Below, one piece after another: positions 16,506 to 24,517 of a stretch of DNA of 64,000 nt. The notes under the pieces are model-generated. The model saw nothing but the letters and a program-made list of their open reading frames with translations, did not search any database and was not told the origin of the DNA. The position numbers and the translations under genes were made by a program. The DNA lies in NCBI RefSeq assembly GCF_001457635.1, contig NZ_LN831051.1:930001-994000 (forward strand). The letters are read 5' to 3'. Each line of letters opens with the position of its first letter. Within the stretch, counting starts at the first letter, position 1. Source of the DNA: Streptococcus pneumoniae. Lineage in GTDB: Bacteria > Bacillota > Bacilli > Lactobacillales > Streptococcaceae.

Positions 16506-17396
16506 ATGAAAAATTCGATTATGGATACAAAATTTGATAGACGTATCTTACTCTTAAATAAAATCATTATTGTCTTTATCGTTTTGATGACTTTGCTTCC
16601 TTTACTTTATATCGTCGTAGCATCCTTTATGGATCCTAAGGTTCTGGTTAGTAGAGGGATTAGCTTTAATCCAGCCGATTGGACTGTAGAAGGTTACCAG
16701 CGTGTATTCAGTGACCAATCTATTCTAAGAGGTTTTATCAATTCTCTACTATACTCTTTTGGATTTGCAGCTTTAACAGTATTGCTATCTGTGTTTACAG
16801 CTTATCCTCTTTCTAAGAAAGACTTGGTTGGACGTCGTTGGATTAACTACTTCTTGATTGTGACTATGTTCTTTGGTGGTGGTTTAGTCCCAACTTACTT
16901 GCTCGTAAAAGAATTGGGAATGCTAAATACTCCATGGGCTATCATTGTTCCAGGTGCTGTCAACGTTTGGAATATTATTCTTGCTAGGGCCTATTTCCAA
17001 GGATTGCCTGAAGAATTAGTTGAAGCTGCTGTCATTGATGGTGCAAATGATTTACAGATTTTCTTCAAAATCATGCTTCCTCTTGCAAAACCAATTATGT
17101 TTGTTCTCTTCCTTTATGCTTTTGTAGGACAGTGGAACTCATACTTTGATGCAATGATTTATATCAAGGATCCAAACTTGGAACCATTGCAACTTGTACT
17201 TCGTAAAATTCTCATTCAGAGCCAACCAGGTCAAGACATGATTGGAGCACAAGCGGCTATGAATGAAATGAAACGTTTAGCTGAATTGATTAAATACGCA
17301 ACTATTGTCATTTCCAGCTTGCCATTGATTGTTATGTATCCATTCTTCCAAAAATACTTTGATAAAGGAATTATGGCTGGTTCACTTAAAGGATAA
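16506..17396 (+). CDS. susT2: Sucrose ABC transporter permease SusT2
   Basis: This 296-residue second permease (MalG/CUT1 type) has six hydrophobic segments and an EAA loop, EAAVIDGANDLQIFFKIMLP, near residue 180. ATG 16506 is preceded by AAGGAGG and starts 10 bases after susT1, so the earlier in-frame ATG at 16479 inside susT1 is rejected. It pairs with SusT1 to form the membrane channel for SusX-delivered sucrose. Confidence 0.9.
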   Translation: MKNSIMDTKFDRRILLLNKIIIVFIVLMTLLPLLYIVVASFMDPKVLVSRGISFNPADWTVEGYQRVFSDQSILRGFINSLLYSFGFAALTVLLSVFTAYPLSKKDLVGRRWINYFLIVTMFFGGGLVPTYLLVKELGMLNTPWAIIVPGAVNVWNIILARAYFQGLPEELVEAAVIDGANDLQIFFKIMLPLAKPIMFVLFLYAFVGQWNSYFDAMIYIKDPNLEPLQLVLRKILIQSQPGQDMIGAQAAMNEMKRLAELIKYATIVISSLPLIVMYPFFQKYFDKGIMAGSLKG

Positions 17397-17424
17397 AAAA
17401 AGAAAAAATAAAAGGAGTTTTCTC

Positions 17425-19041
17425 ATGAAATTCAAAACATTCTCAAAATCAGCAGTTTTGTTGACAGCTAGTTTAGCAGTACTTGCAGCCTGTGGCTCAA
17501 AAAATACAGCTTCAAGTCCAGATTATAAGTTGGAAGGTGTAACATTCCCGCTTCAAGAAAAGAAAACATTGAAGTTTATGACAGCCAGTTCACCGTTATC
17601 TCCTAAAGACCCAAATGAAAAGTTAATTTTGCAACGTTTGGAGAAGGAAACTGGCGTTCATATTGACTGGACCAACTACCAATCCGACTTTGCAGAAAAA
17701 CGTAACTTGGATATTTCTAGTGGTGATTTACCAGATGCTATCCACAACGACGGAGCTTCAGATGTGGACTTGATGAACTGGGCTAAAAAAGGTGTTATTA
17801 TTCCAGTTGAAGATTTGATTGATAAATACATGCCAAATCTTAAGAAAATTTTGGATGAGAAACCAGAGTACAAGGCCTTGATGACAGCACCTGATGGGCA
17901 CATTTACTCATTCCCATGGATTGAAGAGCTTGGAGATGGTAAAGAGTCTATTCACAGCGTCAACGATATGGCTTGGATTAACAAAGATTGGCTTAAGAAA
18001 CTTGGTCTTGAAATGCCAAAAACTACTGATGATTTGATTAAAGTCCTAGAAGCTTTCAAAAACGGGGATCCAAATGGAAATGGAGAGGCTGATGAAATTC
18101 CATTTACATTTATTAGTGGTAACGGAAACGAAGATTTTAAATTCCTATTTGCTGCATTTGGTATAGGGGATAACGATGATCATTTAGTAGTAGGAAATGA
18201 TGGCAAAGTTGACTTCACAGCAGATAACGATAACTATAAAGAAGGTGTCAAATTTATCCGTCAATTGCAAGAAAAAGGCTTGATTGATAAAGAAGCTTTC
18301 GAACATGATTGGAATAGTTACATTGCTAAAGGTCATGATCAGAAATTTGGTGTTTACTTTACATGGGATAAGAATAATGTTACTGGAAGTAACGAAAGTT
18401 ATGATGTTTTACCAGTACTTGCTGGACCAAGTGGTCAAAAACACGTAGCTCGTACAAACGGTATGGGATTTGCACGTGACAAGATGGTTATTACCAGTGT
18501 AAACAAAAACCTAGAATTGACAGCTAAATGGATTGATGCACAATACGCTCCACTCCAATCTGTGCAAAATAACTGGGGAACTTACGGAGATGACAAACAA
18601 CAAAACATCTTTGAATTGGATCAAGCGTCAAATAGTCTAAAACACTTACCACTAAACGGAACTGCACCAGCAGAACTTCGTCAAAAGACTGAAGTAGGAG
18701 GACCACTAGCTATCCTAGATTCATACTATGGTAAAGTAACAACCATGCCTGATGATGCCAAATGGCGTTTGGATCTTATCAAAGAATATTATGTTCCTTA
18801 CATGAGCAATGACAATAACTATCCAAGAGTCTTTATGACACAGGAAGATTTGGACAAAATTGCCCATATCGAAGCAGATATGAATGACTATATCTACCGT
18901 AAACGTGCTGAATGGATTGTAAATGGCAATATTGATACTGAGTGGGATGATTACAAGAAAGAACTTGAAAAATACGGACTTTCTGATTACCTCGCTATTA
19001 AACAAAAATACTATGACCAATACCAAGCAAACAAAAACTAG
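17425..19041 (+). CDS. susX: Sucrose ABC transporter substrate-binding lipoprotein SusX
   Basis: This 538-residue extracellular solute-binding protein has a lipoprotein signal peptide with lipobox LAAC (Cys about residue 25), so it is tethered to the membrane. The mature part is a large CUT1-type binding protein. A segment DPNGNGEADEIPFTF (residues ~215) resembles the calcium-binding loop of related proteins. ATG 17425 follows AAAGGAG. It delivers sucrose (or short fructo-oligosaccharides) to SusT1/SusT2. Confidence 0.9.
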   Translation: MKFKTFSKSAVLLTASLAVLAACGSKNTASSPDYKLEGVTFPLQEKKTLKFMTASSPLSPKDPNEKLILQRLEKETGVHIDWTNYQSDFAEKRNLDISSGDLPDAIHNDGASDVDLMNWAKKGVIIPVEDLIDKYMPNLKKILDEKPEYKALMTAPDGHIYSFPWIEELGDGKESIHSVNDMAWINKDWLKKLGLEMPKTTDDLIKVLEAFKNGDPNGNGEADEIPFTFISGNGNEDFKFLFAAFGIGDNDDHLVVGNDGKVDFTADNDNYKEGVKFIRQLQEKGLIDKEAFEHDWNSYIAKGHDQKFGVYFTWDKNNVTGSNESYDVLPVLAGPSGQKHVARTNGMGFARDKMVITSVNKNLELTAKWIDAQYAPLQSVQNNWGTYGDDKQQNIFELDQASNSLKHLPLNGTAPAELRQKTEVGGPLAILDSYYGKVTTMPDDAKWRLDLIKEYYVPYMSNDNNYPRVFMTQEDLDKIAHIEADMNDYIYRKRAEWIVNGNIDTEWDDYKKELEKYGLSDYLAIKQKYYDQYQANKN

Positions 19042-19050
19042 AGGTTGATT

Positions 19051-20370
19051 ATGGGAGATAAGAAATACACAGTAGAAAAAGCCAATCGTTTTATAGCAGA
19101 AAATAAACATCTCGTTAATACTCAATATAAGCCTGAAGAACATTTTTCAGCTGAGATTGGTTGGATCAATGATCCAAATGGATTTGTCTATTTTCGTGGA
19201 GAATACCATCTCTTTTATCAATTCTATCCATATGATAGTGTTTGGGGGCCTATGCACTGGGGACATGCTAAAAGTAAGGACTTGGTGACTTGGGAGCACT
19301 TGCCAGTGGCACTTGCTCCTGATCAAGATTATGACCGAAATGGTTGTTTCTCAGGCTCTGCCATTGTCAAGGATGATCGCCTCTGGCTCATGTACACTGG
19401 GCATATCGAAGAAAAAACCGGTGTCCGCCAAGTGCAAAATATGGCATTTTCAGATGACGGGATTCACTTTGAAAAGATTTCCCAAAATCCAGTTGTAACT
19501 GGAACAGACTTGCCAGATGAGTTGATTGCTGCTGATTTCCGTGATCCAAAACTCTTTGAAAAAGATGGACGCTATTACTCCGTAGTAGCTGCCAAACACA
19601 AGGATAATGTGGGCTGTATCGTTCTACTAGGGTCCGATAACCTAGTAGAATGGCAGTTCGAATCCATCTTTTTAAAAGGGGTAGAACACCAAGGCTTTAT
19701 GTGGGAATGCCCAGATTACTTCGAGTTAGATGGGAAAGATTGCCTTATTATGTCATCCATGCGTTATCAGCGTGAGGGAGACTCATATCATAACATCAAC
19801 TCATCGCTTTTGTTCACGGGTAAGGTAGATTGGGGAGAAAAACGTTTTATCCCAGAATCAGTTCAAGAAATTGATCATGGCCAAGACTTCTATGCGCCTC
19901 AAACATTGTTGGACGATCAAAATCGTCGTATCCTGATTGCTTGGATGCAGACATGGGGGCGTACCCTTCCAACCCATGACCAAGAACACAAATGGGCATG
20001 TGCCATGACTTTACCTAGAATTCTAAGATTGGAAGATGGCAAACTAAGACAATTCCCTGTTAAAAAAGGCCAATATCAAATCCAAATAGATAAAGATTGT
20101 CATTACCACTTAGGAAATGATACAGATTATCTTGAATTTGGTTATGACAGTAATGCGCAGCAAGTTTACATTGATCGTAGCCATCTTATTCAAAAAATTC
20201 TAGGTGAAGAAGAACAGGACACTAGTCGACGGTATGTAGATATTGAAGCTAAAGAATTGGAAGTTGTTCTAGATAAAAATTCCATCGAGATTTTTGTCAA
20301 TCAAGGTGAAGCAAGCTTGACTGCAACTTATTACTTAACGGTGCCAGCTGAGCTATCACGAATTGATTAA
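19051..20370 (+). CDS. susH: GH32 sucrose hydrolase SusH
   Basis: This 439-residue cytosolic beta-fructofuranosidase has all three GH32 acidic motifs: WINDPNG (nucleophile D41), FRDP (transition-state stabiliser D165) and WECPD (acid/base E219). A shorter beta-sandwich domain follows (~330-439, ending in SIEIFVNQGEASLT). No signal peptide is present, so sucrose is cleaved inside the cell. ATG 19051 lies 9 bases after the susX stop, with AGAGG upstream. A terminator follows, closing the operon. Confidence 0.93.
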   Translation: MGDKKYTVEKANRFIAENKHLVNTQYKPEEHFSAEIGWINDPNGFVYFRGEYHLFYQFYPYDSVWGPMHWGHAKSKDLVTWEHLPVALAPDQDYDRNGCFSGSAIVKDDRLWLMYTGHIEEKTGVRQVQNMAFSDDGIHFEKISQNPVVTGTDLPDELIAADFRDPKLFEKDGRYYSVVAAKHKDNVGCIVLLGSDNLVEWQFESIFLKGVEHQGFMWECPDYFELDGKDCLIMSSMRYQREGDSYHNINSSLLFTGKVDWGEKRFIPESVQEIDHGQDFYAPQTLLDDQNRRILIAWMQTWGRTLPTHDQEHKWACAMTLPRILRLEDGKLRQFPVKKGQYQIQIDKDCHYHLGNDTDYLEFGYDSNAQQVYIDRSHLIQKILGEEEQDTSRRYVDIEAKELEVVLDKNSIEIFVNQGEASLTATYYLTVPAELSRID

Positions 20371-20393
20371 AAATTAAGTTATTTCTCCTAAAG

Positions 20394-20433
20394 AAAAAGT
20401 TCTCTTTCTAAAATAGTGGAAAGAGGACTTTTT
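20394..20433 (+). terminator. Intrinsic terminator of the sus operon
   Basis: The stem AAAAAGTTCTCTTTC / GAAAGAGGACTTTTT closes over about 10 bases and ends in a T-tract, 24 bases after the susH stop. Confidence 0.8.
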
Positions 20434-20577
20434 GTGTTTTGGGTATATAAGCTTAGTTTATGGTATTTGTAAAATTGGTGTTGGATTATGATTTAAGCTA
20501 GTTTTCTAAAGAATTTGAAAAAAATTTTATTTAAGCAAAAAAACCTTGGTTCCAAGGCTTTTCCTGTTGTATTTAGA

Positions 20578-20650
20578 TGCCCCCTACAGGGATCGAACCT
20601 GTGACCCACGGATTAAGAGTCCGCTGCTCTGCCAGCTGAGCTAAGGAGGC
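20578..20650 (-). tRNA. tRNA-Lys (anticodon CTT)
   Basis: Read on the minus strand, this is a complete 73-base cloverleaf. The acceptor stem is GCCTCCT/AGGGGGC with discriminator A, the D-arm is GCTCAGCTGGCAGAGC, the anticodon loop is CTCTTAA with anticodon CTT, and the T-loop is GGTTCGATCCC. CCA is not encoded. A CCTTGG/CCAAGG hairpin with nearby T-run lies just downstream (20544-20557). Confidence 0.96.
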
Positions 20651-20654
20651 AAAG

Positions 20655-20840
20655 AAAAAAGCTGTATTGGTGCCGAAACTTCACGGTTTGTATTGAACCC
20701 GCGCAATTAAGCAGGTGGGCAACTCGCTCTAACTGAAGCTGTTTCCGTGTGAGACGGCCTACATGCTGTTAGAAGACTTTTGTTTCCCTAATAATACAAA
20801 AAATAGTCGGTCAACACTTAAGTGTGAAGTCGTACACCAC
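20655..20840 (-). ncRNA. ssrS: 6S RNA (SsrS)-like small RNA
   Basis: A ~186-base transcript is predicted on the minus strand between rarA and tRNA-Lys. Its promoter has TTGAAA (20870-20875) and TATAGA (20847-20852) with a 17-base spacer. Its two ends pair (GGTG...ACTTCAC near the 5' end with GTGAAGT...CACC near the 3' end), giving the long rod with internal bubbles typical of 6S RNA. The 3' end runs into a T-rich tract (GCTTTTTTC). There is no coding frame. In Firmicutes 6S genes lie near rarA. The identification is by structure and location; a covariance-model hit would confirm it. Confidence 0.65.
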
Positions 20841-20914
20841 AGCGTTTCTATACTTATATGATACCACTTTTTCAAAAAAAATCAAGAGGAAAGTGCAATT
20901 TTTTGAAAAGGATT

Positions 20915-22186
20915 TCAGATTTTTCGCAAACGATCGATAGCTTCCTTTCTTTGAGCCAAAGCCCGTTCATATTTACCAGTATCTTCTGCTTGGAAATAGT
21001 GATGATTACGAATTTTTTCTGGCAGATAGTCTTGCTTGATCCAATTTCCAGGATAGTTGTGTGGATAGAGATAGTCTTGGGCATTCCCCAGTTCCTTGCT
21101 TCCACTGTAGTGCCCATCACGCAGGTGTCGCGGAATAGGCAAGTGCCCTGATGTTTTGAGGTCAGCAAGTGCCTTATCCATAGCTACATAGGCTGAGTTG
21201 GATTTTGGAGAAAGGGCCAAATCAATCACGACATTGGCAATGAGAATGCGGGCTTCTGGAAACCCAATCTTCTGGGCAGCATCCAGAGCAGTCACGGTAT
21301 GAATCTGGGCCTCAGGATTGGCTAAGCCGATATCTTCATAGGCGATAACAGTCAAGCGACGAGCGAGACTAGGCAGATCCCCAGCCTCAATCAAGCGGGC
21401 AGCATAGTGGAGACTGGCATCCACATCTGAGCCACGGATAGACTTTTGCAGGGCAGATAGAACATCATAGTGACCGTCTCCATCCTTGTCCATAGTGATG
21501 TAGCTTCTCTGAAGACTATTTTCCATGATGTCTAAGGTGATGTGGCGAATGCCCTCGTCATTCTCAGGGGTAGAGAGAACAGCCAAGTCCAGTGAGTTAA
21601 AGGCAGAGCGAAGGTCTCCGTTTGTAGAGGTTGCGATGAAATCCAGCGCATCCTCATCTAGTTCTATTGGAAAATCAAAACCACGTTCAGGGTTACTTAG
21701 AGTTATCTGCAGGGCCTCTTTGACGTCTTGGTTAGACAGAGGTTCCAACTCGAAAATTTGAACTCGGCTACGAATGGCAGGAGTGACAGAGAAGAAAGGA
21801 TTTTCAGTCGTTGCTCCAATCATGATGACCAGTCCACTTTCCAAGAGAGGCAAGAGGAAGTCTTGCTTGGTCTTATCTAGTCGATGAATTTCGTCTAGCA
21901 ATAGGACGAGACCACCAGAAAATTTAGCTTCTTCCGAGATTTCTTGCAGTCGCTTTTTACTATCAACTGTCGCATTGAAAGTTCGAAAGGCATACTTGGT
22001 CGTTCCAGCGATGGCAGAGGCAATACTGGTTTTGCCGATTCCCGGAGGGCCATATAGAATCATGGAGGACAGGCGGTTGGCTTCCACCATGCGGCGGATG
22101 ATTTTTCCAGGTCCGACCAGATGCTCCTGACCGATGACCTGGTCGATGGTTTTAGGGCGCATGCGAAGCGCGAGATTGTCTGGCAT
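20915..22186 (-). CDS. rarA: Replication-associated recombination protein A (AAA ATPase, MgsA/RarA)
   Basis: This 423-residue clamp-loader-like AAA+ ATPase acts at stalled replication forks. It has Walker A GPPGIGKT (residues 46-53), Walker B LLLDEIH (~95-101), sensor 1 GATTENPFF, the arginine-finger region RSRVQIFEL and the C-terminal tetramerisation domain (YSGSKELGNAQDYLYPHNYP). Length and start (MPDNLALRMRPKTIDQVIGQ) are standard. It is transcribed toward the 6S-like RNA and tRNA-Lys. Confidence 0.96.
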   Translation of the reverse strand: MPDNLALRMRPKTIDQVIGQEHLVGPGKIIRRMVEANRLSSMILYGPPGIGKTSIASAIAGTTKYAFRTFNATVDSKKRLQEISEEAKFSGGLVLLLDEIHRLDKTKQDFLLPLLESGLVIMIGATTENPFFSVTPAIRSRVQIFELEPLSNQDVKEALQITLSNPERGFDFPIELDEDALDFIATSTNGDLRSAFNSLDLAVLSTPENDEGIRHITLDIMENSLQRSYITMDKDGDGHYDVLSALQKSIRGSDVDASLHYAARLIEAGDLPSLARRLTVIAYEDIGLANPEAQIHTVTALDAAQKIGFPEARILIANVVIDLALSPKSNSAYVAMDKALADLKTSGHLPIPRHLRDGHYSGSKELGNAQDYLYPHNYPGNWIKQDYLPEKIRNHHYFQAEDTGKYERALAQRKEAIDRLRKI

Positions 22187-22347
22187 AGCAGTCCTTTCTA
22201 ACGTGGATTTGAGTAGAATGACTCATCTACTATATCTTACTATGTCCATTCTAGCCTATTAGTTGTGATATTTCAATGGTTTTGTAATAATCAGGGAGTG
22301 AGATAGAATCTTTTTTACTATTTAATTTAATGAGGAGAGGTATCAGC

Positions 22348-22419
22348 ATGAGAGATTTGATTTTCCTTAAAGCTCAAAATAGGATAGTTGAGCCTAAAGA
22401 AGTGGAAGTGCTGACTTGA
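22348..22419 (+). other. Possible 23-codon leader or gene remnant
   Basis: An ATG at 22348 behind a GAGGAGAGG site opens 23 codons (MRDLIFLKAQNRIVEPKEVE and three more) before a TGA. The ribosome site is strong for so short a frame, which suggests a truncated gene start. I do not recognise the product. Apart from this I see nothing in 22187-22455. Confidence 0.25.
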
Positions 22420-22455
22420 GAAATAATATTGCTGAATGTCATTGTATGAACTATA

Positions 22456-22695
22456 ATGAAAAGAGAGGTGATAAGCAATGGAAATGATGGACCAAGTCAG
22501 GAAATTTTGATTTTTACAAAACAAATTCGTCATTGGATTCTTAGTGATCAAGTTATTTCAGGGAAAAGAAAACTTTTCTTCCGGGAAGATACTCCAAAAG
22601 AGATTTTAGATTTGTACGAAAACATTAAATCTAAACTTGATTTTGCTTACCAAGAAGTTTATTCTAATAATGGGTTGAAAAAATATGAAAAATAG
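22456..22695 (+). CDS. Small hypothetical protein
   Basis: I do not recognise this 79-residue frame. It is soluble, with a charged helical C-terminal half (RKLFFREDTPKEILDLYENI and following). The ATG at 22456 has no good ribosome site. A better-placed ATG at 22478, after AGAGAGGTGATAAGC, reads out of frame and stops after ten codons, so a frameshift near the start is possible. It overlaps the next small gene by 11 bases, suggesting a pair. Confidence 0.4.
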   Translation: MKREVISNGNDGPSQEILIFTKQIRHWILSDQVISGKRKLFFREDTPKEILDLYENIKSKLDFAYQEVYSNNGLKKYEK

Positions 22696-22933
22696 AATAA
22701 TTGATGTTTTTGAAGTAGTAAATCGCATCCTTGTAATAACTGTTGAAAATCCTGATTTCGAAGACTTGAGAGTTAATCAGTTTGTAAAAATTGGAGATAA
22801 AAAGTATAGAGTACGCAGTGGTCCTATGATTCATTCAACTCCGCCTCAATCTGTCTTAGATCGAGATACTTTTACAATTGACTATACAGATGATGAATTG
22901 CTCGATAAAGAAGCAGTTTTTACTACTCATTAG
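22685..22933 (+). CDS. Small hypothetical protein
   Basis: This is an 82-residue soluble protein of unknown function. Its first half reads as beta strands (IIDVFEVVNRILVITVE; QFVKIGDKKYRVRSG) and its end is acidic (DYTDDELLDKEA). It begins inside the end of the preceding frame and lies just upstream of hicAB. No domain is recognised. Other small genes near toxin-antitoxin pairs are common, but nothing here shows that role. Confidence 0.5.
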   Translation: MKNRIIDVFEVVNRILVITVENPDFEDLRVNQFVKIGDKKYRVRSGPMIHSTPPQSVLDRDTFTIDYTDDELLDKEAVFTTH

Positions 22934-23015
22934 AAAAATAGGTCTGAATAAATTGGTTTCCCTTAGAACCACATCTAGGGGCTTTTATGTATAATAGAAT
23001 AATAAGTATCACTCC

Positions 23016-23044
23016 TTTACAATACGTGTAACACGTGTTATAAT
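23016..23044 (+). promoter_or_regulatory. hicAB promoter with palindromic operator
   Basis: TTTACA (23016-23021) and TATAAT (23039-23044) have a 17-base spacer that contains the palindrome ACGTGT-A-ACACGT (23024-23036). A repressor bound there would block RNA polymerase. This is as expected for autoregulation by HicB or the HicAB complex. Confidence 0.75.
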
Positions 23045-23075
23045 GGTGTTGTCAGGAGGTAAAAGCGCTATACCT

Positions 23076-23249
23076 ATGACACAAAAAGAGATGGTTAAAC
23101 TCCTTACGGCCCATGGTTGGATAAAGACTAGAGGCGGTAAAGGCTCCCATATTAAAATCGAGAAGCAAGGGGAAAGACCTATCACAATCCTTCATGGTGA
23201 GCTGAATAAGTACACTGAAAGAGGGATAGGAAAGCAAGCTGGGTTGTAA
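23076..23249 (+). CDS. hicA: HicA family mRNA interferase toxin
   Basis: This 57-residue toxin has a double-stranded-RNA-binding-like fold. The family's catalytic histidine is seen in GGKGSHIKI, with the typical opening MTQKEMVKLLTAHGWIKTR and end HGELNKYTERGIGKQAGL. HicA cleaves mRNA when free of HicB. I chose ATG 23076. The upstream ATG at 23043 would overlap the promoter -10 box, although CAGGAGGT (23053-23060) is rather far from 23076. The antitoxin gene follows after 36 bases. Confidence 0.9.
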   Translation: MTQKEMVKLLTAHGWIKTRGGKGSHIKIEKQGERPITILHGELNKYTERGIGKQAGL

Positions 23250-23285
23250 AATTCAGTCCCTGCTTTTTGATATGGAGGTAGTGAA

Positions 23286-23738
23286 ATGTTAGTTACGTAT
23301 CCAGCTTTATTTTATTATGACGACACAGACGGAACAGAAGCGACTTATTTTGTCCATTTCCCAGATTTTGAATACTCAGCTACACAAGGAGAGGGGATTT
23401 CTGAGGCTTTGGCTATGGGGTCGGAGTGGCTAGGGATAACTGTTGCAGATTTGATAGAGAGTGATGGAGAGTTACCTCAGCCATCAGATATCAATAGCTT
23501 GTCTTTAATTGATAATGATCCTTTTAAAGATGATGAAGATTTCGTGTCAACCTATGACCTTGATAAATCTTTTATTTCTATGGTATCTGTTGATGTATCA
23601 GAATACCTAGGAAGTCAGGAACCCATTAAAAAGACTTTGACTATACCAAAATGGGCAGATAAGTTGGGACGAGAAATGGGACTTAACTTTTCTCAGACTT
23701 TGACAGACGCTATTGCAGATAAGAAAGTTCAAGCCTAA
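23286..23738 (+). CDS. hicB: HicB family antitoxin
   Basis: This 150-residue antitoxin has an N-terminal partial RNase H-like domain (MLVTYPALFYYDDT, FVHFPDFEYSATQGE) that binds HicA. A C-terminal DNA-binding region follows, KKTLTIPKWADKLGREMGLNF with QTLTDAIADKK, of ribbon-helix-helix type. A TATGGAGG site precedes the start. Toxin-first order is normal for hicAB. It probably represses its own promoter through the palindrome at 23024-23036. Confidence 0.9.
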   Translation: MLVTYPALFYYDDTDGTEATYFVHFPDFEYSATQGEGISEALAMGSEWLGITVADLIESDGELPQPSDINSLSLIDNDPFKDDEDFVSTYDLDKSFISMVSVDVSEYLGSQEPIKKTLTIPKWADKLGREMGLNFSQTLTDAIADKKVQA

Positions 23739-23824
23739 GATTAAGCGTGGTATCGTGGTAATAGTCAATAAAAAAGCACGTCCACTTGTGCTAGTTACTC
23801 GCCTATTGATTTTATAGATTTATT

Positions 23825-23844
23825 AGCCCTTTCGAGGGCTTTTT
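23825..23844 (+). terminator. Intrinsic terminator after hicAB
   Basis: AGCCCTTTCGAGGGCTTTTT forms a strong 6-7 base-pair stem with a TTCG-type loop and a T-tract. It closes the hicAB transcript. Confidence 0.85.
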
Positions 23845-23921
23845 ATATTGATTTTTATGAGAAATGAAGAAATCAGACTTTTAAGAAAATCACTGATACC
23901 AAGGGTTTAAATGAGGTAATA

Positions 23922-23930
23922 TGGTATAAT
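23922..23930 (+). promoter_or_regulatory. Extended -10 promoter upstream of the DUF3013 gene
   Basis: TGGTATAAT is an extended -10 element (TG-N-TATAAT) about 100 bases upstream of the DUF3013 start. No clear -35 box accompanies it, as often with extended -10 promoters. Confidence 0.6.
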
Positions 23931-24028
23931 TAGGACATAAAATAATTTTGTGGTAAGATGGTAGTATCTATTTTAGCATATTTCCGAGCAATCGGGGCGA
24001 TTAAAGAGTCGCATAGAAAGAGGACAAA

Positions 24029-24499
24029 ATGGCAACATACGGATTTTTAGATGTTTTAGAGGAAGAGTTGGACAAGAACTTTCCCTTTGACTTTGAGATT
24101 AGCTGGGACAAACGCAACCATGCGGTAGAAGTGAGTTTTCTATTGGAAGCGCAAAATGCTGCAGGTGTGGAGATGGTGGATGAAGACGGAGAGGTTTCAT
24201 CAGATGACATTCTTTTTGAGGAAGCGGTCCTTTTCTACAATCCTGCCAAGTCAACAGTCAATGAGGAAGACTATTTGACTGTTATTCCTTACCTGCCTAA
24301 AAAAGGATTTTCCCGTGAATTTTTAGCTTATTTTGCGCTTTTCCTTAAAGATACTGCTGAGGTTGGGCTAGATGCCCTCATGGACTTTTTGGAAGATCCA
24401 GAAGCAGAGGAATTTGTTATGGAATGGAATCAAGAAGTCTTTGAAGAAGGAAAAGTTGGCTTGGAAGAGGGAGAATTTTACCCTTATCCAAAATACTAG
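24029..24499 (+). CDS. DUF3013 family protein
   Basis: This 156-residue acidic soluble protein begins MATYGFLDVLEEELDKNFPF, which I recognise as the streptococcal DUF3013 family; its function is unknown. It has no signal peptide or membrane segment. An AAGAGG site precedes the start. It is followed after 18 bases by a membrane protease-like gene, so the two probably form an operon from the extended -10 promoter. Confidence 0.85.
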   Translation: MATYGFLDVLEEELDKNFPFDFEISWDKRNHAVEVSFLLEAQNAAGVEMVDEDGEVSSDDILFEEAVLFYNPAKSTVNEEDYLTVIPYLPKKGFSREFLAYFALFLKDTAEVGLDALMDFLEDPEAEEFVMEWNQEVFEEGKVGLEEGEFYPYPKY

Positions 24500-24517
24500 G
24501 AGTTGGTTGGAGGTGTT

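Noticed and set aside
17329..17424. Longer N-terminus for SusX starting inside susT2
   Set aside because: The lipoprotein signal peptide begins at ATG 17425 with AAAGGAG upstream.
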